Shown piece by piece: positions 8,068 through 16,309 of a DNA stretch of 64,000 nt. Each line of letters starts with the position of its first letter. Within the stretch, counting starts at the first letter, position 1. Below the pieces are notes generated by a model. It was not told where the DNA came from and did not search any database. It worked only from the letters and a program-made list of their open reading frames with translations. The stretch is from Clostridia bacterium (lineage in GTDB: Bacteria > Bacillota > Clostridia > Christensenellales > Borkfalkiaceae), in the NCBI GenBank assembly GCA_900770945.1, contig CAAGME010000041.1:1-64000 (forward strand). The letters are read 5' to 3'. A program made the position numbers and the translations under genes.

Positions 8068-8096
8068 AGTATATCACTTATTATCTTTTTTGTAAA
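8068..8096 (-). promoter_or_regulatory. SigA-type promoter of pyrR-uraA
   Basis: Minus-strand TTTACA (8091-8096), 17-bp spacer, TATACT (8068-8073). The leader to pyrR is about 165 nt and contains the PyrR element and attenuator. Confidence 0.85.
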
Positions 8097-8306
8097 GTGT
8101 TTTAAAGCCCTAATTAAAAAATTTTTTAAGCTTTGTTTTAACGGCTCGCTTTTACGGTTTTAACGGCTCTTTTTTACGAGCGAATTATTGTTTGTTTTTT
8201 ACATTTTTTTCAGTCTTTTGTAAACTCTTTTGCACGAATATACAAAATGTTGAGGGTGCACCGAAAAACAAAAACCGCAAAAACGCCGATAAAATCAATG
8301 ATTTTC
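8097..8306. other. Intergenic stretch between the pyrR promoter and the M29 terminator
   Basis: AT-rich, with short repeats of AACGGCTC and TTTTACG. No ORF or convincing RNA element seen. Confidence 0.5.
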
Positions 8307-8340
8307 AAAAAAAACACGCCCGACGGCAAAACCGTCGGGC
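8307..8340 (-). terminator. Rho-independent terminator after the M29 aminopeptidase
   Basis: Minus-strand stem GCCCGACGG/CCGTCGGGC followed by GTGTTTTTTTT, just past the aminopeptidase stop. Confidence 0.9.
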
Positions 8341-8355
8341 AAAATCTTAAAAAAA

Positions 8356-9474
8356 TCACTTCAAATTTTCGGGGTTTAAGCAAAGGAGCGACGGGAGAAC
8401 GAAACGCCCGTCTTTACGGATAAGCACGTCGTCAAACCAAATTTCGCCGCCGCCGTATTCCGGGGTCTGGATAAGAACTAAATCCCAATGCACCGCGGAA
8501 TGATTGCCGTTGTCGCAATCTTCGTAGCAGCAACCGGGCGTAAAATGAATAGACCCGGCGATTTTTTCGTCGAAAAGTATGTCGCACATAGGCTTCTTGA
8601 CGTACGGATTGACGCCGATTGCAAACTCGCCGACGTATCTTGCGCCCTCGTCGGTATCGAAAACTTTTTCTATTTCCTTACTGCCGCCGTTCGAAGTCGC
8701 CTTAATTATCTTGCCGTCTTTAAACGTAAGCTTCACGCCCTCGTATCTCACCCCGCCGTAAACGGACGGCGCGTTGTAGCTAATCGTGCCGTTAACGCTC
8801 GTTTTCACCGGCGCGGAATACACTTCGCCGTCGGGAATATTGCACTCGCCCGCGCACTTAACCGAGCCTATACCTTTGATAGAAAAGCTAAGGTCGGTAT
8901 CTTTTGCGATAATGCGCACTTTGTCGGTCTTGTCCATCAATTCTTTTAAGGAATCCATCGCCTTGTTCATTTTTGCGTAATCGAGGTTGCAAACGTCGAA
9001 GTAAAAATCTTCGAACGCCTCGGTAGAAGTCCCCGAAAGTTGCGCCATGGACGGGGTCGGGTATCTCAAAATTACCCAGCGCGTGCTGTTTACGCGTTTT
9101 TCGTGGTGAACGGGATAGGAATACAAGCGCGCGTAAAGCGAATTTTTGTCCTCGGGTACGTCCGAAAGCTCAAACGCGTTGCCGCCGCCCCTTACGCCGA
9201 TATAACAGTCCATATCGTCCATAAAAAAACCGTCGTATTTTGCCCACAGATTGAAATATTCCTCGTTTCCGCCGAAAATTTCGCTTCTTAAAACGGCATG
9301 GTCGCGCAAAACGACAAACGGGTACGCGCCCGCCTCGTAGCACGCCGCCACAAGCTCTTTAACAAGGTCGTTTTCGATGCCGAAAGCTTCAATCATAACC
9401 TTGTCGCCCTTTTTTGCTCTCACGGAATAATTAACGAGGTTATCCGCAAGCTTTTTCAGTCTTAAATCTTTCAT
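8356..9474 (-). CDS. M29 family metallo-aminopeptidase
   Basis: Cytosolic leucine-type aminopeptidase (AmpS/PepS/AmpT family), normally a dimer with two metal ions. The 372-residue length and the segment order fit the family. Likely metal ligands are E217 (PDGEVYSAP), E283 (VGEFAIG), H310 (SIHFTPG), and H329 and D331 (HWDLV). It lies 62 bp after the last immunity-like gene on the same strand with no terminator between, so transcription may run through from that operon; a role tied to it is not implied. A strong terminator follows. Confidence 0.92.
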   Translation of the reverse strand: MKDLRLKKLADNLVNYSVRAKKGDKVMIEAFGIENDLVKELVAACYEAGAYPFVVLRDHAVLRSEIFGGNEEYFNLWAKYDGFFMDDMDCYIGVRGGGNAFELSDVPEDKNSLYARLYSYPVHHEKRVNSTRWVILRYPTPSMAQLSGTSTEAFEDFYFDVCNLDYAKMNKAMDSLKELMDKTDKVRIIAKDTDLSFSIKGIGSVKCAGECNIPDGEVYSAPVKTSVNGTISYNAPSVYGGVRYEGVKLTFKDGKIIKATSNGGSKEIEKVFDTDEGARYVGEFAIGVNPYVKKPMCDILFDEKIAGSIHFTPGCCYEDCDNGNHSAVHWDLVLIQTPEYGGGEIWFDDVLIRKDGRFVLPSLLCLNPENLK

Positions 9475-9536
9475 AATATATAGCCGCCTTTTCGTTTTTA
9501 GTTTTTTTCGCCCGCTCTCTCTCGTAGCTTTTAGTT

Positions 9537-10073
9537 TTAGGTTTCCTTACGTTCCTTTGTAACGACGGTTTTTCCGTCTACCCTTTTCGCAACAATAGAA
9601 ATATCGTCATCGGGCGCGTCTTCGGGCGCAAGAACGATAACTTCCATATCTCGCTCTTTTACGGAAATTATAGGACACCTTGACGATTGCACAAAATCAA
9701 AACACACAAGCCGCGAATTTTCTATTCTTCTCGGGTCGCATATCCAGCCTATTTCGCCTTTATGAACGCCTTCGTCTGCATACTTGTCTTTCTCAACCGT
9801 AACCATTACGCGCGCATATTCCTCAAACGGTAAAATTATCTTTTCGCCGTTTAAATAAGTCAATTCGTCTACTACTTTCAAGTCGTTCTCGGGAATATTT
9901 AAACCCGCTTCTTTAAAACGCCCGTCGGAAGTTTTCGACACAAAATACACTAATCTCGTGCCGTCGGCATGTACCCCCATATCGGTTATGCGCCCGCGCA
10001 TACCTTTACAAACACCGTCTTTAAGGTATTCGCCTCTATCTACAAGCAGCTCAACAATATCCGTTCTTTTCAT
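9537..10073 (-). CDS. Tandem two-repeat protein, copy D (putative immunity protein)
   Basis: Fourth and most diverged of four tandem paralogues. It has 178 residues counted from the internal ATG at 10073, which follows GGGGAAG and the upstream gene's TAA by a few bases; an in-frame ATG 24 bp earlier overlaps copy C. The family signature is present twice: DIVELLVDRGEY..GVCKGMRGRI in the first half and GVHKGEIGWICDPRRIE in the second, suggesting two SH3/KOW-like barrels. The C-terminus is longer than in the others and ends with a charged tail. I infer immunity function from the tandem array behind a toxin-like gene. I do not recognise the family with certainty. Confidence 0.6.
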   Translation of the reverse strand: MKRTDIVELLVDRGEYLKDGVCKGMRGRITDMGVHADGTRLVYFVSKTSDGRFKEAGLNIPENDLKVVDELTYLNGEKIILPFEEYARVMVTVEKDKYADEGVHKGEIGWICDPRRIENSRLVCFDFVQSSRCPIISVKERDMEVIVLAPEDAPDDDISIVAKRVDGKTVVTKERKET

Positions 10074-10075
10074 TT

Positions 10076-10573
10076 TTACTTCCCCTTTTTGCTCCATTCT
10101 TCATAGTCGATAAGGTCGCAAGGCGCAGGAATTACGACCTCCATATCTCGTTCTTTTACCGATATGCATGCTATGTCAGGTAAATCTCCGTATTGGTCAA
10201 AGCTGACAAGCCACGAATTTTCAATTCTCCTCGGGTCGCATATCCACCCGTCAAAGCCCTTATGCACGCCGTCATCGGCATACTTTTCTTTTTCTTCAGT
10301 CATAACCACTCTCGCGTATTCGTTAAACGGCAAAACTATTTTTTCACCGTTCGAGTATATCCATTCGTCTACGACTCTTAAATCGGTTTCGGGAATATAT
10401 AACGCCGTAACTACAAAGCGATTATCTGCTTTTCCTAACACGAAAAAGACCAATCTTTTATTGTCCTCAAAAACGTCGCAATCGGTAATTCTTCCGCGCA
10501 TGCCCTTTTGCACGCCTTTCGCCCTATATTCGTCTTTATCGACGAGAAGTTCCACAATATCAATGTGTTTCAT
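10076..10573 (-). CDS. Tandem two-repeat protein, copy C (putative immunity protein)
   Basis: Third of four paralogues, 165 residues from the ATG at 10573. The upstream ATG at 10597 lies inside copy B and would mask the ribosome site, so the family-wide start MKHIDIVELLVDKDEY is preferred. It has the same two internal repeats, GVQKGMRGRITD and GVHKGFDGWICDPRRIE, and ends EEWSKKGK like copies A and B. The DNA of the second repeat is nearly identical to copies A and B, pointing to recent duplication. Differences cluster between and after the repeats, as expected if each copy recognises a different toxin variant. Confidence 0.6.
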   Translation of the reverse strand: MKHIDIVELLVDKDEYRAKGVQKGMRGRITDCDVFEDNKRLVFFVLGKADNRFVVTALYIPETDLRVVDEWIYSNGEKIVLPFNEYARVVMTEEKEKYADDGVHKGFDGWICDPRRIENSWLVSFDQYGDLPDIACISVKERDMEVVIPAPCDLIDYEEWSKKGK

Positions 10574-10575
10574 TT

Positions 10576-11073
10576 TTACTTTCCATTTTTGCTCCATTCT
10601 TCATAGTCGATAAGGTCCTCTTTCGCAGGGATTAAAACTTCCATGTCGCGCTCTTTTACCGAAATTATCGGGAACGGGCTGAAATCAACCATATCAAAAC
10701 ATATAAGTCTTGAATTTTCAATTCTCCTCGGGTCGCATATCCACCCATCAAAGCCCTTATGCACACCGTCATCGGTATATTTGCCTTTTTCCTCGGTCAC
10801 AACCACTCTCGCGTATTCGTTAAACGGCAAAACTATTTTTTCACCATTTAAATATGTCCATTCGTCCGCAACTTTTAAATCATCTTCGGGAATATCAACC
10901 GCCGTAACAATAAAACGATTATCAGTTTTTCCAAGGACAAAAAAAACTTTCCTTTTTTTGTTTTCTTGTGGTACACCATAATCGGTAATTCTGCCACGCA
11001 TACCCTTTTGCACGCCTTTCGCCCTATATTCGTCTTTATCAACGAGAAGTTCTACAATATCGGTTCTTTTCAT
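10576..11073 (-). CDS. Tandem two-repeat protein, copy B (putative immunity protein)
   Basis: Second of four paralogues, 165 residues from the ATG at 11073, which sits 5 bp past the stop of copy A behind AAGGGGAAG. Its N-terminal repeat contains an unusual basic insert (NKKRKVFF) absent from the others. The C-terminal repeat GVHKGFDGWICDPRRIE and the tail EEWSKNGK are conserved. Cotranscription with the upstream toxin-like gene is likely, because the genes are joined with almost no intergenic DNA. Confidence 0.6.
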   Translation of the reverse strand: MKRTDIVELLVDKDEYRAKGVQKGMRGRITDYGVPQENKKRKVFFVLGKTDNRFIVTAVDIPEDDLKVADEWTYLNGEKIVLPFNEYARVVVTEEKGKYTDDGVHKGFDGWICDPRRIENSRLICFDMVDFSPFPIISVKERDMEVLIPAKEDLIDYEEWSKNGK

Positions 11074-11075
11074 TT

Positions 11076-11567
11076 TTACTTCCCCTTTTTGCTCCATTCT
11101 TCATAGTCGATAAGGTCGCAAGGCGCAGGAATTACGACTTCCATGTCGCGCTCTTTTACGGAAATTATCGGGAACGGACTGAAATCAACATTATCAAAAC
11201 ATACAAGGCGAGTTTTTTCTATTCTCCTCGGGTCGCATATCCACCCGTCAAAGCCCTTATGCACGCCGTCATCGGCATACTTTTCTTTTTCTTCGGTCAT
11301 AACGACCCTTGCATACTCGTTAAACGGCAAAACTATTTTTTCACCGTTTAAAAATGTTAATTCATCTACGACTTTCAGTTCTCTTTCCGGGATATCCAAT
11401 GCACTTCCGCAAACGCAACTCCCTTCGATATTCAAGACGAAGTATACGGTAATGAATTTTTCTCGCTCTTCATCGTAAGTAATTCTTCCGCGCATGCCCT
11501 TTTGCACGCCTTTCTCCTTGTATTCGTCTTTATCGACAATAAGCTCCACTATATCCAAGTATTTCAT
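11076..11567 (-). CDS. Tandem two-repeat protein, copy A (putative immunity protein)
   Basis: First of four paralogues and the one directly after the toxin-like gene (stop at 11570, ATG at 11567, with GGAGGG overlapping the toxin's last codons). The 163-residue protein starts MKYLDIVELIVDKDEY, which fixes the start for the whole family. Two half-repeats carry GVQKGMRGRITY and GVHKGFDGWICDPRRIE. No signal peptide or membrane segment, so cytosolic. The position next to the toxin makes it the best candidate for the cognate immunity protein. Confidence 0.65.
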   Translation of the reverse strand: MKYLDIVELIVDKDEYKEKGVQKGMRGRITYDEEREKFITVYFVLNIEGSCVCGSALDIPERELKVVDELTFLNGEKIVLPFNEYARVVMTEEKEKYADDGVHKGFDGWICDPRRIEKTRLVCFDNVDFSPFPIISVKERDMEVVIPAPCDLIDYEEWSKKGK

Positions 11568-11569
11568 TG

Positions 11570-12184
11570 TTACTTCCCTCCGTACGGCGTCGTTAAAACT
11601 ATTCTTCCGTCAGGATAAAGCATCCATCCCGAAACAAACGAAACAACTTCAAATCTATCTTTTCTTTGTAATTTAACTCTTATATCTATACGTTGCCCGT
11701 AAGTATCAAGTCTTCCAAGCTCAAAATTTACTTTTGCAAATAAAAGCTTTGCCTGTTTAGAAAAAATCTCACTCAAATATATTGAGTCACTAACAGAATA
11801 CCCCCAATTTGCAAACATTTTTATTTTTCCGTTCAAAGAATACTTCTCCTCATTAAAAACATACCCCGCAAATTTACTAATAGGGCTTTCCGCCGTTATC
11901 TCTAAATTATTCGTCGGCACTACATAACAATGGCACTTTTCATGAAACGGGAATTTCATTTTGTTTTCTATTACGTCAACGGGCAAGCAACAACCGTTCA
12001 TGTTTAAACAAACAGCACAGTGCTTATTATTGTTTGCTTTCGCCCACTCGGCGTTTTCCTTTTTCTCTTGACTTGTATAAGCAGGCTTTGTTCCTTCGTG
12101 AACGAACCTACCCCATTGCGGCGACTCGAAAAATTGCTTAGCGAGAACGCCGGCTTGCTCAAAGCTTACCGTTTGTACTTTCAT
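11570..12184 (-). CDS. Small polymorphic-toxin-like protein
   Basis: 204 residues without signal peptide. Residues 50-90 hold a Cys/His cluster (C56, C59, H81, C84, C86) in a context like the HPNCRC end of phage Mu F-type head-morphogenesis domains, often seen ahead of toxin tips. From about residue 105 the pattern SLNGKIKMFANWGYS ... YGQRIDIRV ... SGWMLYPDGRIVLTTP resembles DUF6883-type toxin domains, possibly a BECR-fold RNase; this is by-eye similarity. It has a consensus promoter and leads a five-gene unit with four immunity-like paralogues. No secretion or RHS/LXG module is present, so it is either an orphaned tip or an intracellular toxin. Confidence 0.6.
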   Translation of the reverse strand: MKVQTVSFEQAGVLAKQFFESPQWGRFVHEGTKPAYTSQEKKENAEWAKANNNKHCAVCLNMNGCCLPVDVIENKMKFPFHEKCHCYVVPTNNLEITAESPISKFAGYVFNEEKYSLNGKIKMFANWGYSVSDSIYLSEIFSKQAKLLFAKVNFELGRLDTYGQRIDIRVKLQRKDRFEVVSFVSGWMLYPDGRIVLTTPYGGK

Positions 12185-12222
12185 GATACTCTTTTACTCC
12201 TTAGTCAAATCCGACCGATTAT

Positions 12223-12250
12223 ATTGTATCACAAAAATTTCATTTGTCAA
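12223..12250 (-). promoter_or_regulatory. SigA-type promoter of the toxin/immunity operon
   Basis: Minus-strand TTGACA (12245-12250), 16-bp spacer, TACAAT (12223-12228), about 35 bp before the toxin ATG, which has AAGGAG upstream. Confidence 0.75.
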
Positions 12251-12337
12251 GAGCAAAGTCCCACAATTTATTAAAAAATTTAAACAAACGTTCGCATTGT
12301 ATTCGAAAAACTTATTTTCCTACAATAATCAACCAAC

Positions 12338-12378
12338 CAAAAAGCCGCTTGCGGGCATACTCACGGGCAAACGGCTTG
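12338..12378 (-). terminator. Rho-independent terminator after the FAD dehydrogenase
   Basis: Minus-strand stem AAGCCG/CGGCTT with inner TTGC/GCAA, followed by TTTTGG. Confidence 0.75.
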
Positions 12379-12415
12379 ATTTCATATATATAAATTAGCT
12401 TTTTATATACTTGGG

Positions 12416-13810
12416 TTAGATTTTTTCCATAATGCTGTCGGCAACGCTAAGACCGTTCGCGCTCGCTTGCTGCAAACCCCTCGTGACGGACGCGCCGTCG
12501 CCTATCGAATAAAGCCCTTTAACGCTCGTTTCAAACGATTTGTCAACGACAACGGAATTGGAGTAGAACTTGACTTCCACGCCGTAGAGGAGCGTTTCGT
12601 CGCTTGCAACGCCCGGGGAAACTTTATCGAGAGCGTAAAGCATTTCGGTGATATCGACCATAATTCTGTGCGGCAAAACGAGCGACAAATCGCCGGGAAC
12701 GGCGTCCTTTAACGTCGGCACTATGTTGTTGCGGTAAAGGCGTTCTTCGGTAGTTCTTCTTCCGCGCTTAAAGTCGCCGAAGCGTTGAACGAGAATCTTG
12801 CCGTCGCAGAGCATGTTGGAAAGTTCCGCAATCTTTTTGCCGTATTCAATCGGGGTCTTAAAAGGTTTTGTGAAGTTTTTGGACACGAGAACGGCGAAGT
12901 TAGTGTTGTGAGTTTTGAATTCTTTACTCTTATACGCGTGACCGTTGACTACCGCAAGACCGTTTTCGTAATATTCCGTTGCGACTTCGCCCGACGGGTT
13001 GGTGCAGAAAGTTCTCACCTTATCGTCGAAAGTCGGGGCGTAATAAACAAGCTTTGCTTCGTAAAGGTTGTTGTTGAGATATTCCATAACCTCGTCGCGG
13101 AGTTCCACCCTTACGCCGATATCGACTGTGCCGACCGTCGTTTTAACGTCATGCTTGCGGCAAATGTTGCAAAGCCATTCCGCGCCCTCTCTGCCGATAC
13201 CCGCAACGACGTAATCGGCTAAGTACGTTTCGCCCTTGTCGGTTACAACGCCTTTAACCTTGTTGTCCTCGATTAAAATATCGGTGACCATGGTATTGAA
13301 AATCATATCCACACCGAGTTCCTGCAAGTGGTGTTCGAGCCTCAAATAAATTTTGTAGCCCTCTTCGGTGCCGAGGTGGCGGATAGGACATTCTATGAGT
13401 TTAAGGTTCGCGCCTATCGCTTTTTTGCGGATTTCGCGAATTTCTTCTTCCTTGTCTACGCCGTAAACGAAAGTATCCGCGCCGAATTTAAGGTAAATAT
13501 CGTCCGAACGCTTGATGAGTTCGCACGCTTTGTCGTAGCCTAAAATCTGTTGAAGGTTACCTCCTACGTCCGGGCTTAAAGATAGCTTGCCGTCGGAAAA
13601 AGCCCCCGCGCCCGCAAAACCCGTTGTTATAGAGCAAGGCTTGCAGCCCGCACACACGCCGGTAAAGCGTTTGGGGCATTGGCGTTTTTCAAGTATTCTG
13701 CCCTTTTCAACGATTAAAACGCTGAGGTCGGGGCGTTTGGTTTTCAGCTCGTACGCGCAGAAAATTCCGCTCGGACCCGCGCCGATTACAACTACGTCAT
13801 ATTTTTTCAT
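12416..13810 (-). CDS. FAD-dependent dehydrogenase, COG2509 type
   Basis: Cytosolic flavoprotein of unknown substrate. The 464-residue chain starts with the dinucleotide-binding motif VVVIGAGPSGIFCAYEL and ends with the second FAD motif GLYSIGDGASVTRGLQQASANG. A cysteine-rich stretch (C45, C53, C56, C59 in QCPKRFTGVCAGCKPC) followed by GFAGAGAFSDGKL is typical of this uncharacterised family. Single-gene unit, with a terminator behind and a promoter that faces away from the nfeD-floT promoter only a few bp off. Gene function cannot be refined from context. Confidence 0.85.
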   Translation of the reverse strand: MKKYDVVVIGAGPSGIFCAYELKTKRPDLSVLIVEKGRILEKRQCPKRFTGVCAGCKPCSITTGFAGAGAFSDGKLSLSPDVGGNLQQILGYDKACELIKRSDDIYLKFGADTFVYGVDKEEEIREIRKKAIGANLKLIECPIRHLGTEEGYKIYLRLEHHLQELGVDMIFNTMVTDILIEDNKVKGVVTDKGETYLADYVVAGIGREGAEWLCNICRKHDVKTTVGTVDIGVRVELRDEVMEYLNNNLYEAKLVYYAPTFDDKVRTFCTNPSGEVATEYYENGLAVVNGHAYKSKEFKTHNTNFAVLVSKNFTKPFKTPIEYGKKIAELSNMLCDGKILVQRFGDFKRGRRTTEERLYRNNIVPTLKDAVPGDLSLVLPHRIMVDITEMLYALDKVSPGVASDETLLYGVEVKFYSNSVVVDKSFETSVKGLYSIGDGASVTRGLQQASANGLSVADSIMEKI

Positions 13811-13963
13811 ATAGTTATCCTCCGTTTGCGGTTTTTGCCGCCTTGTTTTTAAGCCCGTATCCTTTCGAATACTTTCGAGCCGAACGCTTAAAAGGCTTAA
13901 AAGAATACAAAGCTTTATCGGTTTCTCGCGCGCAAAAAAATATGCGCGTTTCCTTGCTCGATT

Positions 13964-13992
13964 ATTTTACCACAAAAAAAACTTTCTTGCAA
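13964..13992 (-). promoter_or_regulatory. Promoter of the FAD dehydrogenase gene
   Basis: Minus-strand TTGCAA (13987-13992), 17-bp spacer, TAAAAT (13964-13969). The leader contains a GCGCAT/TGCGCG hairpin near 13928-13950. The remainder of 13811-14164 holds only these divergent promoters and leaders. Confidence 0.7.
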
Positions 13993-13996
13993 TCGT

Positions 13997-14025
13997 TTGA
14001 CGATACAATAATATTATGGTATACT
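13997..14025 (+). promoter_or_regulatory. Promoter of nfeD-floT
   Basis: TTGACG (13997-14002), 17-bp spacer, TATACT (14020-14025). Its -35 box is 4 bp from the -35 box of the divergent FAD-gene promoter, so both may be controlled together. Confidence 0.85.
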
Positions 14026-14164
14026 AAAATAAACATTATAATGTATCGTTCAAAATGGAATAATACAACAAAATGTGGATTTCAGGGCTGAATGAGTTAA
14101 GTTTGCCGTGTTTTTGTGCAAAGCATGACAAAACGCGTGAACGCCCGTAAAAGGAGGAGCGAAA

Positions 14165-14758
14165 ATGTGGTGGGAAACACTTAACATTGCGCAAAAAATT
14201 TATTTCTGCATAGCTTGCCCGGCAACGGTGTTGCTTGTCGTGCAAGTCATACTTCTGCTCGTCGGCTTCGGTTCGGGCGGCGGCGACGCGGATACGGACG
14301 CCGACTGTCCGGACGCGGGTTGCGGCGATACCGACAGCGACGGAATACTCGACAGTGACCCGGGTATAACGCTTTTTTCGGTAAGAGGCTTAGTCGCCTT
14401 TTTCGCTATAGGCGGCTGGCTCGGCTACACGCTCGCGGATGACAACCTGACGCTTGCAATCATAATATCGCTTGTCTCCGGTACGGCTGCGCTCGTCGGC
14501 ATGGCGTTTTTAATGAAGTGGGTGACGGGGCTTCAATCCAACGGCAATATAGATTACAGCGAAGCGGTCGGCAAGATAGCCGAAGTATATTTGACAATTC
14601 CGCCCAAAAACGAGGGCAGCGGCAAAGTAACGCTTAACGTTTCCGAACGCTACGTAGAAAAGTCCGCAATTCAGAGCGGCGAAACGCCGATACTTACCGG
14701 CGCGAAAGTAAGAATAATTTCCGTTATCGGCGACGAATATCTCGTCGAAAAAATATAA
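14165..14758 (+). CDS. NfeD-like membrane protein
   Basis: Partner of flotillins in membrane microdomains (YuaF type). The 197-residue protein has a first membrane helix (about residues 12-36), then an acidic Asp-rich extracytoplasmic loop (residues 38-66, many DxD), then two more helices (about 70-115). A C-terminal soluble beta domain, the NfeD OB fold, ends with GAKVRIISVIGDEYLVEKI. GGAGGAG precedes the ATG. It is 18 bp upstream of the flotillin gene, the same order as yuaF-floT in Bacillus. The Asp-rich loop with DTDADCPDAGCGDTDSDG looks able to bind calcium or other cations; that is inference. Confidence 0.85.
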   Translation: MWWETLNIAQKIYFCIACPATVLLVVQVILLLVGFGSGGGDADTDADCPDAGCGDTDSDGILDSDPGITLFSVRGLVAFFAIGGWLGYTLADDNLTLAIIISLVSGTAALVGMAFLMKWVTGLQSNGNIDYSEAVGKIAEVYLTIPPKNEGSGKVTLNVSERYVEKSAIQSGETPILTGAKVRIISVIGDEYLVEKI

Positions 14759-14776
14759 AGACAATAAGGAGTAAAA

Positions 14777-16216
14777 ATGTACAACAATCTTTTAGCTTCG
14801 GCGGGCGGTATCGTCGCCCTTTGCATAGTAATTCCTCTCATACTCGTTATGATTGTGCTGCTTATCTGCACGAGGTTCAAAAAATGTCCGTCGGACAAAA
14901 TCATGGTAGTTTACGGTAAGGTTTCGTCCAACAAGGACGGTACGCGCCGTTCGGCAAAATGTATTCACGGCGGCGTTTGCTTTATCGTTCCGCTTTTTCA
15001 GTCGTATGAATTTCTCGACTTAACGCCCATTTCCATCTCAGTAGACTTAAAGAGCGCGCTCTCCCGTCAGAACATTCGTATCGACGTTCCCTCTATCTTC
15101 ACCGTAGGCATTTCGACGGAACCGGGCATTATGCAGAACGCCGCGGAAAGGCTTTTAAGGCTTAAAATGGCGCAGATACAGGAACTTGCCAAAGACATTA
15201 TCTTCGGTCAGCTCCGTCTTGTCATAGCGACGATGGACATCGAAGAGATAAACACCGACAGAGATAAGTTTTTGGAAGCGGTAAGCCGCAACGTTGAGGG
15301 CGAACTCAAAAAGATAGGTCTTCGCCTTATCAACGTTAACGTAACGGACATTTCCGACGAGTCGGGCTACATAGTCGCGCTCGGTAAGGAAGCCGCCGCA
15401 AAAGCCATTAACGACGCTAAAATTTCCGTTGCGGAAGCCGACAGAGCCGGCGCAATCGGCGAAGCCAACGCAAGAAAGGAACAGCGTATTCACGTTGCCA
15501 ACGCCGACTCCGTAGCAATCCAGGGCGAAAACGAAGCGAAAGTTCAGATAGCCAACTCCAAATCGCTTTTGCGCCAGGCGGAAGCGGAAGCCGAACAACG
15601 CGCCGTATCTTCGGAAAAGATTAACGCGGCAAAAGCTTTACAGGAAGCTTACGCCGCCGAAAAGGAAGCCGAAGAAGCGCGTGCCGAAAGAGAAGTCGCC
15701 ACGCAGGAAGCGGATATAATCGTCAAAGCAAAAATCGAAAAGCAAGAAAGAGAACTTCAAGCCGAAGCGGAAGCCGAGCAAATCAGACGCAAAGCGCGCG
15801 GTGAAGCGGACGCAATCTATGCCAAAATGGAAGCGCAAGCGCGCGGCGTAAAGGAAGTTTTAACGGCTCAGGCGGAAGGTCTTGCGGAAGTTGTCAAAGC
15901 CGCCGGCGGCGACACCAACGAAGCGGCTCGCCTTATGATTACCGACAAGATTGAAAAAATAATCGCAACGCAAGTCGAAGCGATAAAGAATATCAAAATC
16001 GACAAAGTTACCGTTTGGGACGGCAACGGCGCAAAGGACGGCAAAACTTCCACCGCTTCATTCCTTTCGGGAATGTTGCAGTCTCTCCCCCCTTTGAATG
16101 ACGTTTTCAAAATGGCAGGGCTTACCATGCCGGAAATCGTCGCGCCCAAGGAAGCAAAAACGGAAGAACCCGCCGCCCCCTCTCAAGCTCCCGCAACCGA
16201 GCAAAAAAGCGAATAA
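14777..16216 (+). CDS. floT: Flotillin-like SPFH protein
   Basis: Membrane-microdomain scaffold that forms large oligomers. The 479-residue protein has an N-terminal hydrophobic segment (residues 8-33), an SPFH/band-7 domain (about 40-200), and a long Ala/Glu/Lys coiled-coil region (about 205-380) with the flotillin EAEAE-type repeats. The C-terminal tail is Pro/Ala/Glu rich. It is cotranscribed with the NfeD-like gene. In Bacillus the pair responds to envelope stress through SigW; here the promoter looks SigA-like. It ends before a convergent hairpin at 16310-16337. Confidence 0.92.
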   Translation: MYNNLLASAGGIVALCIVIPLILVMIVLLICTRFKKCPSDKIMVVYGKVSSNKDGTRRSAKCIHGGVCFIVPLFQSYEFLDLTPISISVDLKSALSRQNIRIDVPSIFTVGISTEPGIMQNAAERLLRLKMAQIQELAKDIIFGQLRLVIATMDIEEINTDRDKFLEAVSRNVEGELKKIGLRLINVNVTDISDESGYIVALGKEAAAKAINDAKISVAEADRAGAIGEANARKEQRIHVANADSVAIQGENEAKVQIANSKSLLRQAEAEAEQRAVSSEKINAAKALQEAYAAEKEAEEARAEREVATQEADIIVKAKIEKQERELQAEAEAEQIRRKARGEADAIYAKMEAQARGVKEVLTAQAEGLAEVVKAAGGDTNEAARLMITDKIEKIIATQVEAIKNIKIDKVTVWDGNGAKDGKTSTASFLSGMLQSLPPLNDVFKMAGLTMPEIVAPKEAKTEEPAAPSQAPATEQKSE

Positions 16217-16250
16217 CACCCGTTTAATCGCCTTATAGCGCGACTTTTTA
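16217..16250. other. Spacer with a degenerate polar motif
   Basis: Sequence around 16227-16248 (TTTAATCGCCTTATAGCG) resembles the minus-orientation polar motif with three or so mismatches. An ACCCGTTTA/TAAACGGGT pair at 16218-16285 could form a long-loop hairpin. Confidence 0.35.
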
Positions 16251-16309
16251 GAAAGTTGAGCGGTTATAAATTCAGGTAAACGGGTAGACAAGTTTATAAG
16301 AATACCAAA

